Shown: in pieces, positions 1-7,026 of the stretch
How the letters are laid out: each line of letters begins with the position of its first letter
How positions within the stretch are numbered: the first letter of the stretch is position 1
DNA from: an uncultured Mobiluncus sp.
GTDB taxonomy: Bacteria > Actinomycetota > Actinomycetes > Actinomycetales > Actinomycetaceae
Length of the DNA stretch: 64,000 nucleotides
NCBI RefSeq assembly: GCF_943914685.1
Contig: NZ_CALUCZ010000001.1
Coordinates: 1 to 64,000 of the forward strand
Direction: 5' to 3'
Notes under the pieces: generated by a model
What the model was told of the DNA's origin: nothing
The model's input: the letters and a program-made list of their open reading frames with translations, nothing else
The model's database searches: none
Made by a program: the position numbers and the translations under genes

Positions 1-195
1 GCAAAATAGCAACAAAAAACCCCGACTAAATCAACACCTAATGTCCTTTAAACCCCGATTTCTCACACCCCCGCCCGGTAACACACGACACGCCCAACAG
101 CGGGTACACGAAAATCCCCCGTTTTTTAGCCGGTGTTTTCAGCAAAAAGAAACCCCCTGAACCGAGCAAAGAGGCAGTTCAGGGGGTATTTATTT
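1..195. other. Left chromosomal flank, no gene seen
   Basis: This is host DNA left of the ICE. I see no credible coding sequence. Its only clear structure is the hairpin at 152-187, which faces left and probably was the terminator of the tRNA-fMet gene before the element separated the two. From here to the integrase start at 339 there is no gene, only the terminator, the attachment repeat and about 100 bp of integrase leader. Confidence 0.6.
152..187 (-). terminator. Former tRNA-fMet terminator stranded by ICE
   Basis: A perfect 11-bp GC-rich stem (152-162 pairs with 177-187). On the minus strand it is followed by a T-rich stretch, as expected for an intrinsic terminator. The tRNA gene also reads on the minus strand, so before integration this hairpin would have lain just past its 3' end. 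Confidence 0.75.
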
Positions 196-235
196 AGTAG
201 CGGGGGCCGGATTTGAACCGACGACCTCCGGGTTA
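196..235. repeat. Left attachment site (attL), 40-bp repeat copy
   Basis: Identical over 40 bp to 26422-26461, with a mismatch on each side (t/c before, a/t after), so the repeat is exactly delimited. It copies the tRNA-fMet sequence from the last anticodon base to 2 bp beyond the 3' end. Integrases of this class commonly recombine within such tRNA-derived identity blocks. Confidence 0.95.
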
Positions 236-338
236 ATTTCTGTTTTCGGCAGAAATCTTTTCCTGAAGTATATCGAGCTGCGTTTTATTGTGGCGCTTTG
301 CTTTCGCGACCAGCAACGGTGCTGGTCATTATCTATGC

Positions 339-1181
339 ATGAACACACTAAAACCTTGGCCAGTCCCACGTGGCTGGCAAAAACCGCTAAGTGAATGGGA
401 GAAGACTTTGCGCGCCCGTTCTCTCTCTCCTGAAACAATCAGAACCCGTTTGCAGCACGTTCGCACGACTGCGAGGGGTCTTGAGTGCGCACCGTCAAAA
501 GTTACACCGGAAATGCTCCTGGAATATGTTTCAGCGAGGCCGTGGCAATCAGAAACACGCCACAGCTATTACGCTTCTCTGAAACAATTTTTCGCCTGGT
601 ACAGCCGCATCTATATGTATGAGAATCCGGCACTTGTTTTGCCTACAGTAAAGCGCGGTTCGCCGATGCCTCGCCCTATTCCTGACAATCTCCTAGCCGA
701 AGCCCTCGCTAGCTGCACTCCCCGCCACCGTTTAGCGCTAGAGCTGGCCGCACTAGCTGGGCTGCGCTCAGGTGAGGTCGCGCGGGTGAACGCTGGCGAC
801 ATTACCGAGGACTTACTGGGATATTCCCTTGTAGTGCATGGGAAAGGCAATAAGCAGCGGGTCGTACCGATTACTGACGACTTGGCCGATGCAATCCGTG
901 ACCTGGCTGAGCCGGGAACAGGCTGGGTGTTTCCCGGCGCTGATGGAGGTCATGTTACACCGCGGTGGATTTCTAAGCTGGGCGCGAGTTTGTTGCCGTC
1001 TCCGTGGACTATGCACACACTTCGTCATCGTTTCGGTACTCATGCGTATGCGGGTGATCGTGACCTGGTGGCGGTGCAGCGCCTCCTTGGCCATGCGTCC
1101 GTATCTACCACGCAACGCTATGTTGAGCCGCCTTCGGACGCGATGCGCCGAGCCGCCAACAGCGCCCAGATAATCCACTAA
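339..1181 (+). CDS. Tyrosine recombinase, ICE integrase
   Basis: Site-specific recombinase that would insert and excise the element at tRNA-fMet. The 280-residue product has an N-terminal SAM-like core-binding domain (about residues 15-90) and a C-terminal catalytic domain with the full active-site set: Arg143 in LAGLRSGE, Lys169, His226 and Arg229 in HTLRHRFGTH, His252 in LLGH and nucleophile Tyr261. The frame is open upstream to a TTG at 288, but ATG 339 fits the family better. It sits 104 bp from attL, the usual place for an integrase. Length and motifs are those of XerC/XerD-like enzymes, but the context makes it the element's own integrase rather than the cellular Xer. Confidence 0.93.
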   Translation: MNTLKPWPVPRGWQKPLSEWEKTLRARSLSPETIRTRLQHVRTTARGLECAPSKVTPEMLLEYVSARPWQSETRHSYYASLKQFFAWYSRIYMYENPALVLPTVKRGSPMPRPIPDNLLAEALASCTPRHRLALELAALAGLRSGEVARVNAGDITEDLLGYSLVVHGKGNKQRVVPITDDLADAIRDLAEPGTGWVFPGADGGHVTPRWISKLGASLLPSPWTMHTLRHRFGTHAYAGDRDLVAVQRLLGHASVSTTQRYVEPPSDAMRRAANSAQIIH

Positions 1182-1203
1182 CAACCGTGAGGAAGGGAAC
1201 ACG

Positions 1204-1500
1204 ATGAGTCACGAACCTATTGCCAGCAAGTCCAGCAACGCTGGCAGGGATGGCAATGCCACCCATGCCAGCCACGCCCGCATTGCTGGCAAATCTGTCA
1301 CAGAAGAACGCCTGCGGTTGGGTGCTTATCTTGAGGCTGCGCTGAGTGCGTTGAAAGATGCCCAACTTATCAATATCGCGCACAGCGCCAATTTGCCCGA
1401 GGTAATCGAGACCTGGCGTGTCGAAATGGCCATAGAGCAACTGCGCATATTGCGCAGGCAGCTCACGGAGTTTATTGAGTCCGAATACAACGAAAAGTAA
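1204..1500 (+). CDS. Small hypothetical ICE protein with 9-bp array
   Basis: A 98-residue protein I do not recognise. Residues 1-30 are low complexity (Ala, Ser, Asn, Gly, His), encoded by an array of eight 9-bp units (1222-1290). The remainder is predicted helical and may be a short coiled coil. It is preceded by a purine-rich ribosome site (gaggaaggga) and lies 22 bp after the integrase, ahead of the zinc-ribbon and parA genes, so it probably belongs to an integrase-partition operon. No known domain is claimed. Confidence 0.7.
   Translation: MSHEPIASKSSNAGRDGNATHASHARIAGKSVTEERLRLGAYLEAALSALKDAQLINIAHSANLPEVIETWRVEMAIEQLRILRRQLTEFIESEYNEK
1222..1290. repeat. 9-bp periodic GCTGGC/GCCAGC array A (8 units)
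   Basis: Eight hexamers start at 1222, 1231, 1240, 1249, 1258, 1267, 1276 and 1285, exactly 9 bp apart: gccagc, tccagc, gctggc, gatggc, gccacc, gccagc, gcccgc, gctggc. GCTGGC and GCCAGC are reverse complements, so units occur in both orientations. The array lies in the 5' part of a coding sequence with hexamers starting at codon position 1. Confidence 0.85.
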
Positions 1501-1511
1501 GGAGAAAACGG

Positions 1512-1757
1512 ATGGATGAATCAACACAAGAAGCATTTGTAAAGAAATGCCCTCACTGCGGAAGCCGTGACGTTGAAGTGAACACTTGGGAAGCCTGGTG
1601 CTACGCCTGTGACTGGCAACTGGATAAAGGCGACAACCCGGAGTTGTTTGCACTCTACCGGGAAGCCCGACTGAATGAAGTCCGAGGACTTCAGCCAATC
1701 CTTGAGGCAGAACTGGCAGAGCTTGACCGTGTAATGAGCGGAAGGAGCACCGTCTGA
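1512..1757 (+). CDS. Small zinc-ribbon protein
   Basis: An 81-residue protein with a CPHC...CYAC pair of knuckles in residues 13-36, which should bind one zinc ion. Such small zinc ribbons are common in mobile elements and often bind nucleic acid, but no specific role can be assigned. It begins 12 bp after the preceding gene behind an aaggag site, and its TGA stop overlaps the parA ATG (TGATG at 1755-1759), implying translational coupling to parA. Confidence 0.8.
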   Translation: MDESTQEAFVKKCPHCGSRDVEVNTWEAWCYACDWQLDKGDNPELFALYREARLNEVRGLQPILEAELAELDRVMSGRSTV

Positions 1758-2521
1758 TGATACTGGCTATCTGTAATCAGAAAGGTGGGGTGGGAAAAAC
1801 CACGCTCGCCACGAATCTCGCCGTCAGAATGAAAAGCCCGACGGGCAAGCCGAATCTGTTGGTGGACTGCGACCCGCAAGGCAACGCGACCACCACTTTA
1901 GGCGTTGAGATAAAACCGGGAGATTTCACCCTTAATGACGTTTTGGCTGCGGTGGCAACTGGCTCGGCTGGGTCAGTCGCCCGTGGAGCAATCCTAAATA
2001 TCAAAGAATCGTGGAGCCTTGATTTCCTTCCTGCTGACAGGCTCTTGGCTTCACGGGACTCCGACACATCTCTGGGAAGGGAAACCAGACTGGCTACAGT
2101 GACTGAGGAACTTAGAGAAGACTACGGCCACATAATTATTGATTGTCCCCCTGCAATCGGAATGCTGACCACGAACGCGCTTGTGGCGGCTGATAAGGCG
2201 TTGATTGTTACCCAGGCAAGAGAAACGTCGGTAGACGGTGTGAGTGAAATGGTATCTACCATTGCCACTATCCGCAGCCACTACAATCCGCGACTGACCC
2301 TGGCAGGAATCGTGCTTAATGCCTACCGGCCAGACCGTACCGACCGGCGCGCCTGGGCAGACAAGCTCCGCGAATATTTCGGCAACTACCTATTTGATGT
2401 CTCAATACCGGAGCGGGAAGCTATCGCCGCAGCCGCGACTCGTCACGAGCCAATCCCGGCAAGCGACGAGCAAACGACCGCAGTCATTACCAAACTCGCA
2501 AAGCAATTGGAGGACGCATGA
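1757..2521 (+). CDS. parA: ParA-family partition ATPase
   Basis: A 254-residue P-loop ATPase of the ParA/MinD class. It has the deviant Walker A KGGVGKTT at residues 9-16, a VDCDPQGNAT motif near residues 36-45 and a Walker B stretch HIIIDCPPAIG. Such ATPases segregate plasmids or ICE circles together with a centromere-binding partner. It lacks the N-terminal HTH of plasmid ParA type Ia, so it resembles small type Ib ParA proteins, whose partners are usually ribbon-helix-helix proteins. The next gene overlaps it by ATGA and encodes such a protein, so the two form a partition cassette. Confidence 0.92.
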   Translation: MILAICNQKGGVGKTTLATNLAVRMKSPTGKPNLLVDCDPQGNATTTLGVEIKPGDFTLNDVLAAVATGSAGSVARGAILNIKESWSLDFLPADRLLASRDSDTSLGRETRLATVTEELREDYGHIIIDCPPAIGMLTTNALVAADKALIVTQARETSVDGVSEMVSTIATIRSHYNPRLTLAGIVLNAYRPDRTDRRAWADKLREYFGNYLFDVSIPEREAIAAAATRHEPIPASDEQTTAVITKLAKQLEDA

Positions 2522-2883
2522 AGACACCTGATCCTGCCGCACTGGCCGGACTGCGCAAGGCCGCAGTAACAGACCCCGTAATTGCTGGCAATGCTGGCAA
2601 CACCAGCAACACCGGCGTTGCCAGCCACGCCAGCCATACCAGCACCGCTGGCAAGACCGACACAAAGTTCACCATTCGGTTGAGTGGTGAGCTGATGGGG
2701 CGGGTACGCGCCGCATACCTGCGCGACCTCACTAACGGGTTTTCCGGCTCACTGTCTGCCTGGGCAGCGGCGAGCCTAGAAAGTGCCGTGATTCAATCCG
2801 AAGCCGCTTACAACGGCGGCAAGCATTATCAACCAATCGAAACCGGCAGTATCCCGACAGGGATAATGCCCAACACAAATTAA
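2518..2883 (+). CDS. RHH-type partition partner (ParB-like)
   Basis: A 121-residue protein overlapping parA by 4 bp (ATGA). The C-terminal half (about residues 47-92: TKFTIRLSGELMGRVRAAY...) looks like a strand followed by two helices, as in ribbon-helix-helix or ParB C-terminal DNA-binding folds. Residues 21-46 are an Ala/Gly/Asn/Ser/Thr linker encoded by an eight-unit 9-bp array. Type Ib partition systems pair a small ParA with an RHH protein that binds short iterated centromere repeats, which makes the arrays in this element candidate targets. The family assignment rests on pattern and context only. Confidence 0.7.
   Translation: MKTPDPAALAGLRKAAVTDPVIAGNAGNTSNTGVASHASHTSTAGKTDTKFTIRLSGELMGRVRAAYLRDLTNGFSGSLSAWAAASLESAVIQSEAAYNGGKHYQPIETGSIPTGIMPNTN
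2584..2652. repeat. 9-bp periodic GCTGGC/GCCAGC array B (8 units)
   Basis: Eight hexamers at exact 9-bp spacing start at 2584, 2593, 2602, 2611, 2620, 2629, 2638 and 2647: gctggc twice, accagc, accggc, gccagc twice, accagc, gctggc. It is the same length (69 bp) as array A. It lies within the gene for the putative centromere-binding protein. Confidence 0.9.
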
Positions 2884-2894
2884 GGAGAACAGTA

Positions 2895-3554
2895 ATGAAT
2901 GATGAATTTGAATCCGGCGCACTTGATGAAGGCGGTGTGTTTTTCCGGAAACTTGATGATGACACTTTCGCCATTGTTGGCAGCACGCTGCTTCCAGGTG
3001 AACAGGTTGAAGTCACTTCCAAAAACGGCACCGTGCGCCAGGTGATTGTCGGGAAAATCTTGAGCGAAGACGACGGCATAATGACCGCCGAGTTTGACTG
3101 GGTGGCTGAACCGCACCCGGATATTGACTACTCGGACGGCCAAGTGTACTTCCACGGCCTTGATAACGGCGACTACGTTGTTACCGGCATGAACTTGGTA
3201 GAGGGAGAAACCGCCACCGTTAGCGTAAAAGATGGCGGCACAAAGGAAGTTATCGTCACGAAGATTTTGGACGTGAACGAGGACGGGATACAAACCGCAA
3301 CATTTGAGTGGCCGCGCACTGACCCAGACGACCTAGTGAATGACGGTCGTATCGTTTTCACCCGCCTGGAAGGCGACGAGTGGGCAATCCGTGGCAAAGG
3401 ACTGGAAACCGGCAAAACCGTGAAAGTTAGCCGTAAAGGAAAGACCAGCAAGGAAAAAGTCATAGTCGCTGAAATCATACAGGACGTAAACGGGATACAA
3501 ACCGCGAAATTTACCAACCCGCCCAACGAAAAGAAGGATAAAGACAATGACTGA
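2895..3554 (+). CDS. Triple-repeat acidic protein of unknown function
   Basis: A 219-residue protein made of three tandem repeats of roughly 65-70 residues (about 10-75, 80-142 and 148-210). Each repeat reads roughly (V/I)xFxxLDxxxxxIxGxxLxxGxxVxVxxKxG, then KxVIVxKIL, an acidic turn and GIxTAxF. The pattern predicts a small beta-barrel-like domain repeated three times. I do not recognise the family. The start has a good aaggag site 7 bp upstream; the 3' end overlaps the next gene by 8 bp. It is part of the partition-side operon and is neither secreted nor membrane-bound. Confidence 0.75.
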   Translation: MNDEFESGALDEGGVFFRKLDDDTFAIVGSTLLPGEQVEVTSKNGTVRQVIVGKILSEDDGIMTAEFDWVAEPHPDIDYSDGQVYFHGLDNGDYVVTGMNLVEGETATVSVKDGGTKEVIVTKILDVNEDGIQTATFEWPRTDPDDLVNDGRIVFTRLEGDEWAIRGKGLETGKTVKVSRKGKTSKEKVIVAEIIQDVNGIQTAKFTNPPNEKKDKDND

Positions 3555-3930
3555 TGCTGAGGTTTTAACAATATATTCCGCACCCAACTGTATGGGATGC
3601 AAAATGACCGCCCGAGCTTTGCAAAAAGCCGGGGTTAGGTTCAACGTTGTGGACTTGAGCTCACTAAGCCCTGAGGCTATTGAAGCGTTTAAAGCAGAAG
3701 GACTGATGCAAGCCCCGATTGTACGCACCGGCGAAGGAGATCAATGGAGCGGCTTCCGTCCCGACAAGATTAAGCAGACCGTAGAAACAATGCCAGCAGA
3801 CCAGGTAGACGAAGCCCTGGCAAAAATCTACGAGGAAAGATTCGGCAAACCTATGGATAAGCCAAATCCAAAACAGGAAACGCCACAGCGAGACCGGCCA
3901 GAGAGCAAAGCTAACAAGCTGCACCGCTAA
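3547..3930 (+). CDS. Glutaredoxin/NrdH-like thioredoxin-fold protein
   Basis: A 127-residue protein whose first 75 residues match the glutaredoxin/NrdH fold: LTIYSAPNCMGCKMTARALQ gives a CMGC redox motif at residues 15-18, and QAPIV gives the cis-proline loop. NrdH-like proteins use thioredoxin reductase to supply electrons, classically to ribonucleotide reductase. The family is normally about 75-80 residues; here there is a helical extension and then a charged proline-rich tail (KPNPKQETPQRDRPESK...) recalling the basic tails of other ICE proteins, though without a clear TRQDL motif. It overlaps the preceding gene by 8 bp and ends before a hairpin. Confidence 0.85.
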   Translation: MTDAEVLTIYSAPNCMGCKMTARALQKAGVRFNVVDLSSLSPEAIEAFKAEGLMQAPIVRTGEGDQWSGFRPDKIKQTVETMPADQVDEALAKIYEERFGKPMDKPNPKQETPQRDRPESKANKLHR

Positions 3931-3945
3931 AAATTGAACCATACG

Positions 3946-3987
3946 GCTAAAGGGCTGGCACATGTGAAACGTGACCAGCCCTTTAGC
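3946..3987 (+). terminator. Hairpin ending the parA-side operon
   Basis: A perfect 13-bp stem (3946-3958 with 3975-3987) around a 16-nt loop, directly after the glutaredoxin-like gene. The following sequence is only weakly T-rich, so termination strength is uncertain. Confidence 0.6.
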
Positions 3988-4014
3988 TAATATGATTGTC
4001 TCCAAGGAGCAAGA

Positions 4015-4743
4015 ATGCCGGAAATACCCCACGCTAACCAAGACGCAATACGTTTTGCCGAGCAGATTGATAAATCGCTTCGAGGTGAACTATCAGAGCA
4101 CGATGCTCTGCTAGTTCGCGCTCACACGCCGGTTTACCTTCAGAATCTAGGAATGCCTGATTTGCCAATGTTTTATACGCAAAGTCATCTCCGTTATGCA
4201 ATCCTTCCGAAAACACCGACAGATTCAAGGAGACATGGGCTATCTAAACAAATCGTCAGAGAAATGCCAATACTTCTTGAAACTCCCGCTGTGGTGATGC
4301 GGAGCCTTACTCAACCTTCAAGAGTTGTCTGTATGCTTACCCAGGTTGATAACGATCGACTTCCATTGATTGCGGTCATTAATCTCAATGGTCACGCTAA
4401 CTATAAGGGGGAGCGTCTTAAAAGTAATTTCTTAGTGAGCTACTACGGGCGTTCAGACGCGGTTAACTTCCTCCGAAGAGCCAATAGCCAAGGGGCGATT
4501 ATCGCCTATGATGCCAAACAACTTGAAAGGCTCGAGCCGTTATCCGCGCTACAATTGCTCGGGACGTTCTCAAGCCTTAATAATAATATACCACCGCAGC
4601 GGGGGAAAAGTCAAGAGTTGAAACCGCAAACCAGGCAAGATCTAGCGGATAGCCTGAAAGCTCGGCTAGAGGCTAAGAAAGGGACACTTCCCGAAAAGAG
4701 TATCGGGGAGCGGAAGCCTCCTAAGCGAGGATTCAGTAGATGA
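4015..4743 (+). CDS. MuF-C-like putative nuclease with shared C-tail
   Basis: A 242-residue protein. The central region (about 45-190), with LPMFYTQSHLRYAI, HGLSKQIVREMPILLETP and LLGTFSSLNN, is clearly homologous to a second ICE protein (12890-13864). Both resemble the phage MuF C-terminal / BECR-fold class of putative RNase toxins; this is recognition by pattern, not a search. The C-terminus carries PQTRQDLADSLKARLEAK and a basic end (KPPKRGFSR), shared with VapD, Fic and PcfB here. It stands alone between two hairpins. The start follows a ccaaggagcaaga site. Role in the cell or in a recipient is unknown; the tail suggests a link to the coupling protein. Confidence 0.6.
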   Translation: MPEIPHANQDAIRFAEQIDKSLRGELSEHDALLVRAHTPVYLQNLGMPDLPMFYTQSHLRYAILPKTPTDSRRHGLSKQIVREMPILLETPAVVMRSLTQPSRVVCMLTQVDNDRLPLIAVINLNGHANYKGERLKSNFLVSYYGRSDAVNFLRRANSQGAIIAYDAKQLERLEPLSALQLLGTFSSLNNNIPPQRGKSQELKPQTRQDLADSLKARLEAKKGTLPEKSIGERKPPKRGFSR

Positions 4744-4755
4744 TTCCTATTGTGT

Positions 4756-4789
4756 TTTGAGGGGGTGCCAAGCGCGGCACCCCCTCAAA
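4756..4789. terminator. Strong bidirectional hairpin
   Basis: A perfect 14-bp stem (4756-4769 with 4776-4789) with a 6-nt loop and A/T-rich outer pairs, between the convergent MuF-C-like gene and vapD gene. It could terminate transcription from either side. Confidence 0.8.
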
Positions 4790-4926
4790 CTCCCCCAGCG
4801 CAAAAATGAATCTACCCCAACCAATCGTGGGGTTAGGTAGCGTCTTCCGAACTCAGTACAGTTCCTCGCCTCAGAAGGGCGTTGCGAACGTGGGACAAGT
4901 TTTAGGACATTTGAATGAGAAGGATT

Positions 4927-5448
4927 CTATCTTGAAGGACGCTTTTTACCCCGGCCAGGTGACTGTGTACCTTTCGGCTTTCTTTCCTCAAGTTTCGCCT
5001 TAACCGCTTCCGCAATACCCTTGGCAACATCCTCACGGGACTGCGGAACACCAGGCGCGTCACTCTGTAGAGCTTGTTCAGGCATTGTATGCTGCTTATC
5101 TACTGTCTGCGCCCTCAGGTACTCCAGCACATCGTAACGCTCTCCGATTTCAGTCAGTGTCGCACCTTGCGCACAAGGTAGGAACCACGAAAACTCTCTG
5201 GATAGAATCTTTAGTATATCGTAAGCATCAAAATAAGACATGGGTGCAACAGATTCATACCCCGAGTACTGCGTATGAGTGAAACCGTTTGCTTCCAGGA
5301 ATGAGCGAATATCCGCCCAGGCCTGTTTGTATCCAGCAGCCGACCCGGAAGGATAGCATTCCTTCAACCTGGCTTCGGCTAGGTCGAAATGGAACGCGAA
5401 CCGCATCCTCCGATTTTGCTCATCCATTACAGCTAACAGCCTAGTCAT
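4927..5448 (-). CDS. VapD-like ribonuclease toxin with shared C-tail
   Basis: A 173-residue protein. Residues 15-115 resemble VapD: FAFHFDLAEARLKECYP, a Tyr/Trp-containing helix, IRSFLEANGFTHTQYSGY, and a C-terminal ERYDVLEYLR. VapD proteins have a Cas2-like ferredoxin fold and act as endoribonucleases, usually about 95 residues long. Here the domain is extended by a linker and a tail, VPQSREDVAKGIAEAVKAK plus a basic end (GRGKKRPSR), aligning with the TRQDL tails of other ICE proteins. It overlaps the upstream partner gene by 8 bp. The start could also be Met8 or Met15; Met1 is preferred because of the translational overlap. Confidence 0.75.
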   Translation of the reverse strand: MTRLLAVMDEQNRRMRFAFHFDLAEARLKECYPSGSAAGYKQAWADIRSFLEANGFTHTQYSGYESVAPMSYFDAYDILKILSREFSWFLPCAQGATLTEIGERYDVLEYLRAQTVDKQHTMPEQALQSDAPGVPQSREDVAKGIAEAVKAKLEERKPKGTQSPGRGKKRPSR

Positions 5449-5761
5449 AGACGAGTTCTGGGTTGCGTTTTTTCAGAGATGCAATTATGTCGATGGGATC
5501 GGTGCCACGTTCATAGGCTGTAATTGAGCGCACATTCTGCATGACCCATTTCTGATCACTAAGCATCAGTAACGACATACATTGAGATTCCACCTTTTTA
5601 TTCTCGTTAGCTTTCCACGTGCCCCGCGCCAGGCGAGTTAGACCGTACTGCTGAACATTCTCATCCACACACTCATACAGAGCGTCAACATCGTAACCGT
5701 TACGTGCAGCCTTCTCAGGGTCAAATTCGATTGTAAAGCTCCAAGGCAAAACATCCGTCAT
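5441..5761 (-). CDS. VapD partner, possible antitoxin
   Basis: A 106-residue protein starting at ATG 5761 behind a strong GGAGGTGAG site; the open frame extends further upstream but without a better signal. The sequence (PWSFTIEFDPEKAARNGYDVDALYECVDENVQQYGL...) predicts an alpha/beta fold. It overlaps vapD by 8 bp and comes first, the usual order for an antitoxin or immunity gene. VapX is the known partner of VapD, but I cannot show homology, so the antitoxin role is inferred from position only. Confidence 0.6.
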   Translation of the reverse strand: MTDVLPWSFTIEFDPEKAARNGYDVDALYECVDENVQQYGLTRLARGTWKANENKKVESQCMSLLMLSDQKWVMQNVRSITAYERGTDPIDIIASLKKRNPELVYD

Positions 5762-5852
5762 TGCACTCACCTCCGATTGTATGTTCTTCCCTTCGTATTC
5801 AATTCTACCAGTTTTGAGCCAGTTTACCGTGGACTCATCCTCTGCCGATGTC

Positions 5853-5885
5853 ACCGACGTTGCTGGCAATGCTGGCTATGCAGAC
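5853..5885. repeat. Short intergenic 9-bp array C
   Basis: Two exact GCTGGC hexamers (5862-5867, 5871-5876), flanked at the same 9-bp phase by degenerate units accgac (5853) and gcagac (5880). This copy lies upstream of the ATG of the VapD partner gene and before a divergent promoter, so it appears non-coding. Confidence 0.6.
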
Positions 5886-5902
5886 TATTTCCGTTATTTG
5901 GG

Positions 5903-5939
5903 TTGACTGCGCTATTTGTAACGGTTACTATCTGTTACA
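5903..5939 (+). promoter_or_regulatory. Promoter with GTTAC operator-like repeats
   Basis: A sigma-70-type promoter: TTGACT at 5903-5908 and TACTAT at 5926-5931 with 17-bp spacing. Around the -10 are a perfect TGTAAC (5917-5922) / GTTACA (5934-5939) inverted repeat and a nested GTAAC-G-GTTAC palindrome (5918-5928). The arrangement suggests repression by a dimeric regulator. It would serve the zinc-finger gene and the methylase. Confidence 0.7.
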
Positions 5940-5944
5940 TGGAT

Positions 5945-6124
5945 ATGTCTACTCTTTCAGAGGCGCAGTTGTGTGTTCTGGGTAGTGATTTGCGTAGGGA
6001 ACGGTTGCGGCGCAGGGGTGCGTGGCGGAGCTGTGTTTGGTGTGGGGATTCTTTTTTGGGTAGGAGTGATGCCCTCTATTGCTCAACTCGGTGTCGGGTA
6101 GCTTCTTTCCGAGCGAAGGGATAA
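5945..6124 (+). CDS. Small zinc-finger-like protein
   Basis: A 59-residue protein too short for confident family assignment. It has CVWCGDSFLGRSDALYCSTRCRVASFRAKG, two Cys pairs of the type found in small treble-clef-like DNA-binding proteins of actinobacterial elements, plus a basic N-terminal helix. The ATG at 5945 lies only 14 bp past the -10, so the message is leaderless or nearly so; an in-frame ATG at 5939 is also possible. It stops just before the methylase start, so the two are probably co-transcribed. Confidence 0.65.
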   Translation: MSTLSEAQLCVLGSDLRRERLRRRGAWRSCVWCGDSFLGRSDALYCSTRCRVASFRAKG

Positions 6125-6126
6125 AC

Positions 6127-7026
6127 GTGCAAAAATGTGATTTGCGAACTGTGGGGTCTCGCCGCTATGGTGCTTTGTCTCCGTTGCGGTATCCGGGGGG
6201 CAAGGCGTCTTTGGCTGGTCTGTTCACTGACCTGATTAAGACGCTTGACAGTCAAATTTGTTGTTATGTGGAGCCGTATGCTGGAGGTGCTGGTGCGGGT
6301 ATCGCGCTGTTACGTGAGGGGATAATAGATCAGTTAGTGATTAATGATATAGATCCAGCAGTTTATTCTTTCTGGAAGGCTGTTACCGCTGAAAATAATC
6401 GGATGTTGGAGCAAATCGCAAAGGTTCCGTTGACTATAGAGGAATGGAAGCGGCAGCGTGATATTTACCGTGATCCAGGCGCTAGGATTGGATTCGAGCT
6501 TGGGTTCGCGTTCTTCTACCTTAACCGTACGAACAGGTCTGGGATTCTTACTGGTGGCGTAATCGGTGGAATTCAGCAGGAGGGGCGCTACAAGATTGAC
6601 GCGAGATTCAACCGGAAAACACTCATCGAGAGAGTGTCTGCTCTAGATGATTTTCGTGACCGGATAGTGGTAACGGCCAATGATGGCAGAACTGTGATTA
6701 GGAAATATGCAGACAGGACGGATACGTTCATGTACATTGATCCTCCGTACGTAAAAGCTGGCGCGAAACTGTATTTGAACTCGTTTGACGGACGTGACCA
6801 CATAGCCCTATCGAACATCATTAAGGAATTAGATCCGCCCCACTGGCTGATAACATACGACGATTCCTCGCTAATCAAGGCTCTATACCGCGACTATCCG
6901 CAAGGGCTGCTGGAACTTTCTTATTCCGCGAATCGAAAAACTCGCGCTGAGGAACTCCTCGTTGCCTCTGCTAAGGTTGCTGCGGTGATGCGACAGCTTG
7001 ACTCTTGTTCTGCTCAATCTGCTTGA
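6127..7026 (+). CDS. D12-class DNA adenine methyltransferase
   Basis: A 299-residue N6-adenine methyltransferase of the Dam/D12 family. Seen: the AdoMet-binding start LSPLRYPGGKASLA, the YVEPYAGGAGAGIAL motif and the catalytic YIDPPY. Start taken as GTG 6127 behind aaggga; the frame is open earlier to a TTG, but this would overlap the zinc-finger gene. Such enzymes methylate GATC-like sites or protect elements from restriction. Its 3' end overlaps the convergent ParB/Srx-domain gene by 56 bp, so the pair may form one defence or modification module. Confidence 0.9.
   Translation: MQKCDLRTVGSRRYGALSPLRYPGGKASLAGLFTDLIKTLDSQICCYVEPYAGGAGAGIALLREGIIDQLVINDIDPAVYSFWKAVTAENNRMLEQIAKVPLTIEEWKRQRDIYRDPGARIGFELGFAFFYLNRTNRSGILTGGVIGGIQQEGRYKIDARFNRKTLIERVSALDDFRDRIVVTANDGRTVIRKYADRTDTFMYIDPPYVKAGAKLYLNSFDGRDHIALSNIIKELDPPHWLITYDDSSLIKALYRDYPQGLLELSYSANRKTRAEELLVASAKVAAVMRQLDSCSAQSA

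Noticed and set aside
4806..5003. 65-codon open frame on the plus strand
   Set aside because: It runs antisense over the vapD 3' end after a strong terminator, with no ribosome site.
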